Shown here piece by piece: positions 44,157-56,649 of a stretch of 64,000 bases of DNA. The first letter of the stretch is position 1. Each line of letters opens with the position of its first letter. The translations under genes were made by a program, and so were the position numbers. The notes under the pieces are model-generated. The model ran no database searches, had not been told where the DNA came from, and was given only the letters and a program-made list of their open reading frames with translations. The DNA comes from Deinandra increscens subsp. villosa (lineage: Eukaryota > Streptophyta > Magnoliopsida > Asterales > Asteraceae), in assembly GCA_039602395.1 (NCBI GenBank), contig JBCNJP010000019.1, positions 9,681,542-9,745,541 on the forward strand, given 5' to 3'.

Positions 44157-45123
44157 ATCACTGTTCCTTTCTTAACGGTTAAAAGCTCCAACTCTAAACA
44201 AATGTACAGATACAGGAATATACGGTATAAATACTTTATTACGTTAGAAAGCGCAAATAATTGTTTCGAGTCAGCCGGTCTACCGTTTCCCAACAGACAG
44301 ATCCCCTCGTGCGGCCACCCTTTACTGTTGCATTTTGATTTTTCAACACTTGATATTTTCGCCAAATGGTACTCTCGCTTTTCGAGACAGTCATATAACC
44401 ACCCTCCACCTTTAACTCTATTTCCAAAAGTGCCCTCTTAGTTGATTATCCTGCAATAACGAACATAATATTGTTACATCACTTACACGTGTTTCATATT
44501 TTAAGTTTATTCACAATGTTTACATGAAAATTGCTTGTATGTTTAATTGTTTATATGAAATTTGGTTACATAAACATCTATATTCTATGAAACGTGCAGT
44601 TGATAACTTGATATAATTAATTGAATTTGCAATTTACTCCCCCTTTTGAAGTTGGCGGGTCATACGTTGTCAGATCAGAAGTGTTTGGGTCATGGTCTCA
44701 TGGATCAACCGGGTTATTATGGATACAAGAAGAAGTGGCTAAAGAGTTTCCATGTGTTTCATGCACATCCACATCCTAGCCATGTTTTTTTTTTATTATA
44801 TGTTTTTTTATTAATTGGTTTATGTCTTTTAGTTTGGTTTTAATTCATTAATGGGGTAGTAGTTAAATTTTCATTCCTTAAGGACTAGGAATGTGAACTT
44901 GTAGTTTAGTTTCTTTTGCTCTATGTAAAACTTGGAGATCAATGAAATGGGATAGAGAGTTATTACATGAGTTTTAGTTTGAAAGGTTTCTTTGATAAAC
45001 ATGTTATTTCTAGGGTCTTGGAATTCGAGAAGGCTGGCAAGAGGGTAAGTGTCATGGGCGAAGGATATCTTGGGTCAGACTAGAGTCGGATCTCATCCGT
45101 TTTTTCGTACAGTAGTGTACATT
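44157..45123. other. intergenic DNA, no supported gene
   Basis: A frame at 44646-44843 (with GYYGYKKKWLKSFHVFHAHPH) follows a possible acceptor, but it has no recognisable family and ends in a hydrophobic T-rich run. I do not call it a gene. Confidence 0.45.
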
Positions 45124-45944
45124 TATACGTGTACAAAGAAACCGATTTGCAAACCAAACCGGTATAAAAACCGGAAACGGTTCAAGATAAAAACCGGTTT
45201 AAAGAAAACCGGTCTGGTTCGAGTATAAATTGCGGTTCTCCATCAATTTTACATTCTCCTTTGGCGAACCGGTTCAAAACCGGGTTGTCTCCGAAACCGA
45301 TTTAGGACCGATTTGGAACCGGTTTAGGACCGGTTTGGAATTGGTTTAAAAACCGGTTTATTATAGGTATATGTTTTTCAAAGTTCCAATTAGCTACTAA
45401 TCGCTTAAATGCCATTAGATGTAAATTAGCTGGATTTATAATGAGATAGTCGTTGAGTTCCCTTAAGTCACAATGTTAACATTAATGAGATTAATTGAAT
45501 TAGCCATTTTTTAACGTTAGAATTTAATTTTTCTTTTACAGTTCAACCTTTAAGTTATTATAAATAGTGGCATTATTATTGAATCACACAACTTTCTACT
45601 TTTGTATATCTCAAAATCTCTTATTATGCTTCATCATCTTCAGTTAGATTTTGTTCAAGCTTTAAAAGTTTTGTAATGTAGTTTTTGCCAACTTTTTTCT
45701 CTTATATCAAGTCTTAAACTTTGTTTAATTAATCATTTGAAATAATAAAAACCGGTCTTTTTACAAACCGGTTCAACCCAAACCGGTTTCAAACTGACCC
45801 GATTCGGTTTTGTAGATTTGAGGTTTTGTTGCTTCAAACCGGTTCATAACCCGAACCAATTATGACAAAACCGGTTTTAACGAAACCGGTTCCGGTTCAC
45901 AAACCGAACCGGTTTGTAAATAAAACCGGTTTTGTACACCTCTA
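45124..45944. repeat. AACCGGTT-rich nonautonomous transposon-like block
   Basis: The ends TATACGTGTACAAA and, complemented, TAGAGGTGTACAAA form an inverted repeat of the TAGAGGTGTA hAT type. The terminal 200 bp on both sides are packed with the self-complementary AACCGGTT or half of it, more than 20 times. The middle is AT-rich. No clean 8-bp duplication was found. Confidence 0.55.
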
Positions 45945-46479
45945 TACTTAGTCTAGCCTCATCCTTTTTGGTCACCTGACTTTCGTCCCCAACTATCTTT
46001 CGGCTCAAGCTTCGCTATTGGTTGGTGTTTATATGTATTTTTTATTCGAAATTATTTTAAGTGAGTTACATAAACAACCCCTTAACTATTTATATAAATA
46101 GTCATCCAGTTTAAAAAAAAACAAAAATACCTCCAAATTTATTAGAAGTTTTCTAACAAAGTTAATATTTTTTACCAAATTTATCTCTAGTACAAACCAC
46201 ATTGTATTGTATATAGTTAAAAAAAGATTCCATTTTAACAAATGTCCAATTTTATTCAAACCACATGCACCAAATTTACAATTCGCTCACAAACAAGATT
46301 AAAAAGGAAAGAAATAGTGAAATAGTGGATGGTTTATTTTGAGAGAGAGAGTGAGATTGGAAATCAAAAAGTCTAGTCAAATTTTGGAGAAGGTAACACG
46401 TGGGTCTCTGACAGAAATAAGTTGGCGTGCAAGTATTAAAGCAGAAGGTACTAGCATTTGAAGTTTGTTCCACGTCGAG

Positions 46480-46853
46480 GAGCACATGTGTGGGGCACAC
46501 GTGTTCGAGACTAGGAAAAGGAAAAGCACTCGGCCTCTGCGTGTAAAGCGCATAACACAAGGTCCCTTATAAATCGGCCTTGCAACTCACACTCACACCA
46601 CCCTAAATCACTTTCTAACCTATAAAATATAATATTATATAATATACTATCAAAAGGTTATATATAAACCCTATTTTCTTACAAAAAAAAAATGTTCAAT
46701 CTATTAAAATATAAGAGGGAACGTTTGTCGGTGGTTCTGTTAGCACTAAAAGCCACCCATAGTTTGAATTTTTGTAAAGATCGGCTTCATTATTTAAGAG
46801 ATACTAATACTAGGAAAAGTTGTTGGATTAACCATCGATTGATATGGACATAA
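46480..46853 (+). promoter_or_regulatory. promoter-like segment with G-boxes and TATA box; 53-codon ORF follows
   Basis: Two CACGTG-type boxes (ACACGTGGG near 46398, CACACGTGTTC near 46497) and a CTTATAAATCGG TATA box (about 46567) precede a leader-like CA-rich stretch. An ATG at 46692 opens 53 codons (MFNLLKYKRERLSVV at the start) to a TAA at 46851-46853. I do not recognise the peptide. G-boxes suggest ABA or light control if a transcript exists. It may equally be a noncoding RNA or relic promoter. Confidence 0.3.
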
Positions 46854-48507
46854 ACAGATTCTAATAAGTCTCTAATTTATAGTTACTTAATGACTTTAAT
46901 GACTTCACACCAATTAGTTTAATTGGTTGTATAAGCAAGGTAATTTCTAAGGCTTTAGGGAACTTTGTAAAGTTATTAATCGACTTGCCTTGCCAATAGT
47001 AACATTTTCTCCATGACTGTTTGATTATTGAGGAAGTTAATTATCTTGTGGCGGCTCATAAAAAGTTCTTACTGCTTTGGAGATCTTGATTCGATGCATC
47101 TTATCCTCATCCAAAGCTTCTTCTACATTGGTGAATGGCTCGTCTAGGTTGGAGTTTCAATTTCATTGAGGGGTTCGTCAAGATGAACCTTTATCGCTTT
47201 TCATTTTTATTTTGGCTGTGGATTCTAAATAACATAGAAACCTCACACAGTTGTCTGATTCTTTCTCACTTAGCGTATGCGATGTCTTTTTTACGACATC
47301 ATTGTAATCAACCTAAGCGGCCGAGTAGTCGGGCATCAGAGGGTTGCCGAGGCGCATTTTAACAAATCGGTTGAGGCAACTCAGAATCGTCAAACTCGAT
47401 CCAACTCAGATCAACTTGGACCAACCCGGTCAACGAGTTGGGTTTAACTTCAAGAAACTAAAAAAAAAGACTTAAAATTTACAAAAAAAAAATATATAAA
47501 ACTTTTTTAAAAAATTAAATAAAACTCTGTCAAACTCAGAAAAAATCAATCAACCTTGCTATTAACTAGTGAGTTTCTTTTAACTCTTTTAATCGTTTAG
47601 TCGTTTACTCATACGTTTTCGACATGTATTCTATTGATATTATATTCCATTATTTTGTTATGAATATTAATAAACTTATGATATTTGACATATATATGAT
47701 TTCTCAAAAGTTATTTTCATTATAATTTATCATATCTGAGTACTCCTCACCTAGGCTAGGTACTCATAACTCCTTGGTTAACTGATCAGTCAACACATAA
47801 CGACTTTTACAACATTGGTTAATGGTAGATTGCTAGGTTTCCAATATTCACAACATTGCTACACTCATGCACTGCTTTTATTTAGTGGACTTAGGTGGAA
47901 AGTGAGACTTTTCTATACATTGCAAAGTAGGTTTCTTACCTTTTAGTTCTATGTATTATTGTTTAAGGTGCTTGTCTCATAATAAATGAGTAATGAAAAA
48001 ATAAAACCTTTCAAAATATAGTCATTTGGACCTAATGGTTGGGGCCATGATAAACAAACATTAAGAATTGCTCCCCAGTGATTCAAATGCTTCCTACTTT
48101 ATAAATTGGGGGGACTCACCCCTATCAACAAGTGGGTTTTAGATAGTATTCAAACTTATTATTTCTCCTTATACAAGACGTGTATCGGATAAATTTGAAA
48201 AAGCTCGGTGATTTAGGTCTTTGATCGCTAAAATATACTAGTGGTGGTGTCTTAAAACAGAGGACTAAAATCTATGGAAAATATAAAAGATCTTGGTGCA
48301 ATCTCTAACATACAAATACATGTAAAACCCAAACATTCTCAACTAGAAGTTGTATTAAGAAACTATATTTTCATAACCGCATGACAGAGATGGGAATCTA
48401 TCATAAAACAAAGTTTCCATGTAAAACATATGACAGGTACAACCTTATTAACAAAAGATGCAACATATAAAAAGCACACAAAACGAGTAACGTTTATTTC
48501 TGTTAAC
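46854..48507. other. intergenic DNA downstream of CDC48
   Basis: No supported gene. A segment at about 47290-47440 rich in GTCAACTCG-like motifs, and the ACGACTTTTACAACATTGG end near 47802-47820, recall the hAT MITE at 30000-30161. They may be a diverged larger relative. The 3' UTR of CDC48 must lie in the last few hundred bases. Confidence 0.5.
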
Positions 48508-51500
48508 CTAATTATAAAGATCATCATCATCAACCGCACCAGCCGGAGCTGCAAACGGGTCACTAGCTGCAGCACCACGTCCACTAGTCTCCGAGAATCT
48601 GAACTCGGAACCAATCCCTCTCGATTGCTGCAGTGTTTGAGCAAACGCCTGGTACTTCCTTATGTCGGCATCACTAACACTCCTTCGTGCAAACTTCATG
48701 GATTCTTCAAAATGTGCCGCTTTGATCTCCGCAACCTCATCTTCCAAATCTTCCTCCATAGCTTCCGGGTTCTCACTTCTTCTCTTTTCCCTTTCAATAT
48801 CCTACCAAAAATGAATAAAAATCCCACTTTAGCATCATATATATCTCTGCAAAGGTGTTAAAACATACATTGGAATGAAGATACCGACTTTTTCTATGTT
48901 CTCACGAATGGCATATTTGCACGCCCGCTGGCAGATTTCGGTTATGTCAGCACCACTGAACCCTTGAGTGTACCTAGCAAGAGCTCTTAGATCAACATCT
49001 TTAGAAATTGGGGATTTCCTTAAAGCAGATTTAAAGATCTGATATCGTGACTCCTCGTCTGGTAAAGGAATGTAAATCAGTTGATCAAGACGACCAGGCC
49101 TCAAAAGTGCCGGATCAATGATATCGGGCCTGTTGGTTGCACCGATGATGAAAACCGTTTTCTTGGCAGACATTCCATCCATCTCAGTCAGTAGTTGGTT
49201 CAGAACTCTATCGGCTGCACCACCAGCATCTCCTTGACTGCTCCCTCTCTGCACATAATATATTTAGAAATTTAATTAAAAAATAATAATGAAATGCAAA
49301 ATATAGTGCAAGTGTTACTACTAGCTAGTCTACTAAAACCAGGTAAGTGAAACAAACCTGGGTTGCAATGGAATCGAGTTCATCAAAAAAGAGTACACAA
49401 GGGGCAGACCCACGAGCCTTATCGAAAATTTCCCTAACATTGGCCTCACTCTCACCAAACCACATTGTAAGCAACTCGGGACCCTTGATGCTGATAAAGT
49501 TAGCCTGGCATTCATTTGCAATAGCTTTGGCTAGAAGAGTTTTACCACAACCAGGTGGACCGTAGAACAGAACTCCTTTAGATGGAGCCATACCGAACTT
49601 CTCAAATTTCTCAGGATGTTCCACTGGATATTGAACAGTCTGCATAGCCGGTTAATATGGTTAATCAGAATAAGTTAATATATCAAGATAAAGAAAAGAT
49701 GAAGATTTTAAATATATAAAAATTTAACACCTCTTGTAGCTCTCGTTTAACATTCTCGAGTCCACCAATGTCTTCCCAACTAACATTGGGCACTTCCACA
49801 ACAGTCTCACGAAGAGCAGACGGATTGCTGGTCCCGAGGGCTGTCTGGAAATGCTCATTGGTAACTGCCATGGAGTTCAGAATCTCTGCATCAATGGTCT
49901 CATCTTCCAGATCAATCACATCCATTTTCTCTCGGATGCATTGGAGTGCAGCCTCAGTGCATAAAGCGGCCAAGTCAGCACCGACATAACCATGTGTTTC
50001 TTTTCCAACCTTCTCCAAATCCACATCATCAGCCAGCTTCATGTTCTTAGTATGAATTCTAAGAACCTCTAGACGGCCAACTTCATCAGGTACGCCAATA
50101 TCAATTTCCCGGTCAAATCTACCAAACCGTCTCAACGCAGGATCAATACTGTTAGGGCGGTTGGTTGCACCCATAACAATTACATGTGCCCGGGATTTCA
50201 GCCCATCCATTAAAGTCAATAACTGAGAAACAATCCTTCTCTCAACCTCACCGTGAGTTTTTTCACGTTTTGGTGCAATGGAATCAATCTCATCGATGAA
50301 GATGATCGCAGGTGCGTTTTTCTCAGCTTCCTCAAACGCTTTCCTTAAATTGCTCTCACTCTCTCCAGCCATTTTTGACATGATCTCCGGCCCATTGATG
50401 CAGAAAAAGAAAGCACCAGTTTCATTAGCAACAGCACGGGCTATCAAAGTCTTTCCAGACCCGGGAGGCCCGTAAAGCAGAATACCCTTTGGTGGTTTAA
50501 CACCAATAGACTTGAAGAGCTGCGGATGCCTTAATGGGAGTTCCACCAACTCACGGATTTGTGCCATCTGTTTGCGAACACCGCCAACATCATCATAACC
50601 AATCTCATCTAACCGGTCCTCATCTTCCCTTCTCACGGGCTCACCCTCACAGAATATCTCAGTATCCGGTGCCACCACACAGTACTCGGCAGGATCAGTC
50701 TCGATAACTTTGAACTCAACACTCCTCATTCCTCCCCTTACTAAAAAGTAGTCACCTTTCCTCACAGGGCGGTATGCTTCCAGGAAGTAAGCTGCAAAAT
50801 CAAAGAAACAAATCCTCAGAACATAAACTACGAATATATGCTTATTAAATTAAACTTACGCTTCAAGTAAGCATCGAACAGATTTCCGGTGACTCCTTCA
50901 ATGGTGTCATCAATCGGAAGGATGTGAACGCGCTTCCCGTACTTAACATCGGGACACTGATGCACCGAAATCACATCCCCAAGTCTAACCCTAAGGTTTG
51001 ACCTGACAACCTTGTTTATCCTAATCTTTGGTTCTTCACAGGTCTCATCAGCAAGGGCAATACAGATTGTATCTCTCCTTTTCTTGCCCTGCACTCAAAA
51101 CACATAATTTTTCCTTTTAAGAATCATTGATCCCTCTGGACTAAAGAGTGACAGACATCTTTGAGCAGAAAGATCCTAAACTTTGCAAATTAACCTAAGC
51201 CACAAACTTTTTTTCGCATTTTTCGTTAACATAAAAAAGCTCTAATCAACTACAAAGCACTATAGGCGGTTCTTCGGTAATTTAAGTGGTTAGATTAGAT
51301 TAGCCGTTACAAAAAAAAAATAAAAAGTTTACAAAGCATTATGGCAGCCTAAACGATCAAACGAAGTGAAATTGGCATGAAATTAACAATACCGAACAAA
51401 AACCCTAGATCAATTAGGACAAACGAGATTTCAGGGAAACCAAAAGGGGGTACTAACATAATACAAGCCCTAGAGTACCTTAATCAAAATTGTATCTCCT

Positions 51501-51780
51501 CTGAATAATTGAAGCTTTTCCATGGTGTCAGGATGCATGGAAACAACAGAGTTATCATCATTGACGGCTTCATCAACAACGAGTCTATTCGGCGCCTTCT
51601 TTCGCTCGAGAATCGCGGTGCTAAAGTCCCGCTTGTTCCCCTTACTACAAGAAAAATCAATCGTCGATAAAAATAAGAATATACAGTCACGATACTCTCA
51701 GTCTATTCAACAACAAAAAAAATACTTTAAAGGATGGATCAGGTGACTTACGAGTCGGATGATTCAGGTTGATTAGTCAT
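48508..51780 (-). CDS. CDC48: CDC48/p97 AAA+ ATPase
   Basis: Seven exons on the minus strand (51780-51752, 51644-51479, 51088-50860, 50791-49731, 49639-49358, 49248-48889, 48801-48508) give 806 residues, close to the 809 of Arabidopsis CDC48A. CDC48 is a hexameric segregase that extracts ubiquitinated proteins from complexes and membranes in ERAD, division and plastid protein turnover. The N domain comes first (DDNSVVSMHPDTMEKLQLFRGD, KVVRSNLRVRLGD). D1 has Walker A GPPGSGKT at about residue 249 and Walker B IIFIDE at about 304. D2 has Walker A GPPGCGKT at about 522, Walker B LFFDE at about 579 and the sensor GATNRPD. The acidic C terminus ends DDDLYN. All catalytic residues are present. The donor of the last intron (AAAAA|GTCGGT) is weak but keeps the frame. 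Confidence 0.96.
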
Positions 51781-52034
51781 GGTGCAGACGATCGATTATG
51801 TTCGGAGTGGTAAAGGAAAGCAGAGATTTGGGAATTTTGGGGCGAGGTTTGAAGAGGATTATGATGTTGGAAGGGAGGGTTCTTGTTTGTATATATCCAA
51901 AGCATTGCAACCTTTCTTGTTAAAAAAGAAAAGGTTTTATTTTCTCGTCTTTTAATTCGAAGATTAAACTCACTACAACAATTAGTCGATTGAGATATGA
52001 GATAGGCATTGGTACATATTTTTTCCTCTTACGT
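51781..52034 (-). promoter_or_regulatory. CDC48 5' flank with TATA box
   Basis: On the minus strand GGATATATAC (51889-51898) lies about 110 bp upstream of the start codon and is the likely TATA box. The 5' UTR would be short and purine-poor. A MITE-like repeat begins at about 52035, so the compact promoter is flanked by transposon DNA. Confidence 0.45.
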
Positions 52035-52353
52035 TGTGTTCCCGATTTACTTAAAGAGGGAAAAGAAGAGAAGAGAAAGGAAAGGAAGAGAACGGAAAAG
52101 AAGAGAAAGGAAGAGAAGGGGAGTGATTCCTTTCCTTCCAAATCCTTCCGATTTGGAAGGAAAGAAAAACAATAGAAAATGAACTAACTTTCCCTCCCCT
52201 TCCCTTCCTTTCTCTCCTTTAATGAAACTCGGGAACACAACTTTTTTTTGTTTCCTTCCCTTTCCTTCCTTAAGTGAAACTCAGGAACACAAAAATTTTT
52301 AAACTTACTTCCCTTTCCTTTCCTTTCCCTCGTTAAATGAACTCGGGAACACA
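52035..52353. repeat. MITE-like block with TGTGTTCCCG ends and polypurine body
   Basis: Starts TGTGTTCCCGA and ends TCGGGAACACA. Two more internal copies of GAAACT(C)(G/A)GGAACACAA lie at about 52224-52240 and 52278-52290. The arms are (GGAAA)n-like on one side and (CCTTT)n-like on the other, so it can fold back. No clear duplication was found. The frames inside are low-complexity shadows. Confidence 0.5.
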
Positions 52354-52411
52354 GTGTTAGTTTGACATCTTTGATTTTGATTTTTAAGGTTATATGTTTA
52401 AATACTAACAA

Positions 52412-53350
52412 TCTTCCTACTCTAATAAACAATTACATTTGAGGACACATGACATCACTAAATTCATTCTCATAGTAATTTTTCCGCTTCTCTCTTCTAT
52501 TAAATATCAAATCTCTCATTTATTAAATGTTAAGAGTTTTAAATAATTTAATATCAAAATATAAATTTTTTTATTTCAATAAGTTATTATAACTTAATAA
52601 ATCATAATAAGATTTTAATTTTATCTTATATTAAAATTAAGTTTATAATTACAATTCTTCTTTACTTGTAATTACTTGATTTTTAAATATGAAAGATAAT
52701 TGGTTTGACTAAAAAAACAAACAAAAATGCAACCCAATTCTCTTTTAGAGAAATTTCATTATTAACAAATTACTAAATTGTATTTATATTTGTTGTTGTA
52801 ATTTAGTTATTGTTTAAACTTAAATATAACATGGAGATAATATAAAATAATTATGTTATAGAACATGGATGATATATCATGAAGGTATAAGATTAATATT
52901 AGTTATAGTAAGATTTTTATTTTCTTAAAATATTTTGAATTTATGAGTTTATTCTCTTTTTCTTGTGTGTTTTTGTCATGTAAATAACATGTTGTTTAGA
53001 TGTGACCCAAATCATAAATTTTTCAATAAATACATGAATTGTTGGATTTTTTTATTGTGACACTATTTTATTGAATGCTACATATTGTTTGTACACATAA
53101 CAAATGTTTCTACTTTCTTGTCCATAACAATTTGAAAAAAAAAATCAGATAATTGTGGTTCTTCTGGCATGAAATTACAATCAACTTTGGAGTTTAAATA
53201 ACTTGTGCACTGATATCTTTGTGCTCCTCATAGTGGATGGTTATTATTTTATAATAACATCAATTAAAATATTTTTTATGTGAAATATAACGTGAATTAT
53301 GTACTAAATTTTAATAATTAAACCCGTGTTGTACACGGGTTCTATACTAG
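52412..53350 (+). mobile_element. nonautonomous Helitron, 939 bp
   Basis: The left end is TCTTCCTACTCTAATAAA followed by GAGGACACATGACATCA, as in plant Helitrons. The right end has the hairpin ACCCGTGTTGTACACGGGT and then TTCTATACTAG, the CTRR-type terminus. It sits between A (52411) and T (53351), with no target duplication, as Helitrons do. The inside is AT-rich with no helicase gene. Confidence 0.78.
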
Positions 53351-56308
53351 TGTTGTAATGTAATTGAGGTAATTTAGTTTGTTTTTTTAATGATCGAGGT
53401 GAGTTTGTACGGGTTGTTTTTAACATTCATAATATTTTTATATTTTAAGCTAAGACATGTCTTTTGGTTGAAAACTAGATTTCCCGACCCATTTGGTGCC
53501 ATGAATCGTGACATTGCTACAAGACAACGTAAATAAAAAAAACATTTAGGTACTAAAACACATAAATATACTATGTTAGATGATTGTATCGAAAAAGTTT
53601 ATGTGTACCTATTACACCACTAACAAACCTAAATCCGACCTGTTTAAAAAGGGTTTTTGAAATGTAAGTATTTATATTATGGAGATAAAAATATTAATAT
53701 TTAAACTTATATATTACCTTATATATCAATTACAAAAGCTTACGTGTTCTCTAAAACTTGACTATTACCTCCACACGTTTTTTTTTAACTGGTTGGAACA
53801 CCTCACCTACCTTGAACACATCATTTTCTCCTCTCTTTTAAAATAGATCTGTCTTCCTCATATTCTTTTTGTCTTCTGCCCTTCTGTCTTCATTTTCTCC
53901 GCCGTTCCCCAGCGTCATCGTCTTCATTTTCCCCGCCGTTCTCCAACGCCATCGGTACGACATAGAACGTCATCATCCAACACCCAAAAACCAGTCTCCC
54001 CCGACAAACGACAAAGATCGGCGGCGCTGCTATTTCTTCGTCTTTTGCTCCGATTCCGGTGTAGGCAGGCCGCCGCTGGCGGCTTACCCGCCGGGCGTTC
54101 TCTGTTGTTCTAGAGACATCGAGACGGTGGAGATGGTTTAGGGTTACTACTCCGTTTCTCCGCCGACGATGGTGGGTGACGGTGAGGGTGACTGTGTGCG
54201 GCGGCGATTGCATCGATTTGTGTGGTGGCGGTCGCATTTGGTTCCGTTTGACCCGATTTAGCTTTGGTTACTGTTGATGCGGTCCTTTTACGACAACCGG
54301 TGTAGCCCGACGTCGATGTCGGCGGCGGCGATCTAGGGTTTCAGCAGCGGGTCTCCTGTTGTTGAGATCTATTGCTATGATGGTCGATGTGTGTCTTAGG
54401 ATGCGATTTTTGCTTTTTTTTTCGCAACCGACACCGTGGATCTGAGCTTCTTGGGTTTTTTACACACTAAAATGCAAACTTATGAGATGAGGCCGTATGA
54501 AAGGTCTATGATTTTCAAGTTGTGTAACGTTTTTGATGGTTTTTCGAGGTTTTCATATTGGCTATGATGTTTTGTCTGTTTGAAATAAGTTGAGTAAAGA
54601 TGTCATATCTGCATCTTGGCGAGGCATATGTTTGCAGCCAGTTTTGTTTTCTTTCTTTGCTCCTCATCGTTTGCAGATCTGAGCCATGTTCTCTTTTAAA
54701 TTTATAGTCGATAATGGTTGTGACTCAAATGTACAGATATCTATTAAGCTGTGTGGGTTCATATGATATTTGTTCCAAATATTAGCAGTCAAGATTTTAA
54801 ATGCTTTTTCTTGACATTTCATGCTAATCTTATTGTACATCGACTGTTCGGGTTCTCTCATTGAGAAGGAGCTCATCATTTAGAGAACCATCTTTTAGCA
54901 TTATTGATTTCCAAATATACTTTGCCTATGAACTTTCACATTTCTTCCATTTTACACATTGTTGTATTTATTCTAGGAGTGTATTTTACACTCATTGAAG
55001 GAGTAGTAGGTCTCGAGGATCTGTGATGGCTTCCAAGAAAGAATCCAAAGGTGCAAATTGTTACAACTTTCATACTTATCAAGATATGATGGTACGCATG
55101 GATAACCAAATGCAAAAATCAAAGTTTTTTTTTATAAAAACTTCTTTATGAGATTCTTATGATCATTTGGCCTTTAACTGATTGATATATTCCATCAGTT
55201 AGGAACAAAGTAAGGAGATGGAAGATACAAGCATACCACAGAAGAGAGGTCAGAAATCGAACAGTATATATATTCCAAATCTGCGTATAAATTTATTTGG
55301 TAATTTCCACTTTAGTATCTCGGGTTATTTAAAGCTCACGTTTTCTTATATGCATCCATCGATACATACATGCGTCGTACGTATGTACGTACGTATGAAA
55401 TACATGCCCTTATAAAAAGCTGTGTTTCTAAGGAGCTTAATGTACTCGAGACTGATGTGTAATTGTTGTTGGTTTCGGTGATATTTAGGCTGAAGATCAT
55501 ATTAGTCAGGTTAATAAGTTGGTGGAGTGTGGGGACATGTTGAATCTTATATACTTGAACTATTTGTATATGTTAAAAAGTGATCTTTAGAAGTTTGGAA
55601 TTTGGATGGATAGTAGTAGCATGATAGTTAGGTGATCTGTTTACAGTGTGTGCAATGGAAGCGGTTGAGAAGTTTAAGAACATAACTTTTAGTGAGAGGT
55701 GGTTATTTATTTTTAACATTTTTTATGTATCATGTTCAGTTTGGTAAAAGTTGGTATCTAAACTAAACATGAAGTGGATTAATGTGTTCAAAAGAGGCAT
55801 TGGTTGTTGATTTGTCCCTCTGTCCGTTTATCAACATGCGAGTATTTTACTCGAACTAACCATGTGATGTTCGATTAAATAAGTGCATCCCGCAGGCTCA
55901 TTAGAAAATACATATAAGGTATCACTTTGAAGTCGAAGCACTACACATCTCATTTCGTATGATGAGCTTTCAAGAGGTAGTAATATGACTTGCTTTTGTA
56001 ATGTAATAGTCAGTTAACTTCGTTTGGTGTTTTGAAGACAATTTAACTTTCTTATTTTATCTGCTATGCTATCTGTAAAAAAAAAGTCTAATATCTATGA
56101 TTACGGTTATTTTGGTACTATATAAATGTATGGTGACAAAAGATGTCAATCCGCAGCAACGCGCGGGTCTTTTTCTCGTTTTAATAATACTGTCAAGGGA
56201 CTACGAAATACAAAACTTTAGAGAAACACGTCAAAAACTTTCAGCAATAAAATTTTCCTGTGAACATACATATATTTCTTATTTATTATATATATTTATT
56301 ATTATCTA
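53351..56308. other. intergenic DNA with possible captured 5'-gene sequence, no supported gene
   Basis: From about 53850 to 54400 the DNA becomes GC-richer and UTR-like (TTCTTCG, CTCCGCCG and CGGCGGCG stretches). A short frame begins MASKKESKG at about 55026. No protein family is recognisable and splice signals are ambiguous. Near 56147-56180 a CCGCAGCAACGCGCGGG hairpin followed by TCTTTTTCTCG resembles a decayed Helitron 3' end. If so, part of this region may be a Helitron that captured gene sequence. Confidence 0.4.
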
Positions 56309-56649
56309 TGGGAATGGATATAATGAAAACCCCTTTGAGTTGTGTAAACTTTGAAAACTCTATTATAGCCTTAGATCTTGAACATCAATGGTTGGGATTC
56401 AAACTTGACTTTTTTCTTTTTGTTTTTGATTTATTTAAATTGAATAAAAGGGCAAAAGGGTAAGATAGTAATCTTACCTACCATTTCTCTCTCCACCTTT
56501 TTCAACTTCCAATATAAAGATTTTTTTTCTCTCTCCAACTTTTTCAACTCCCAAGATATCAAACATGACACAAACCTTTTTCCCTCTCAAATTTTTTCAA
56601 CTTGCAAGACATTAATTATTAGTATATTTCCAATTTTTTTAATTTCAAA

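Noticed and set aside
47285..47835. Larger hAT relative of the MITE at 30000-30161
   Set aside because: The right end (ACTTTTACAACATTGG) is similar, but the left end does not pair convincingly and no 8-bp duplication was found.
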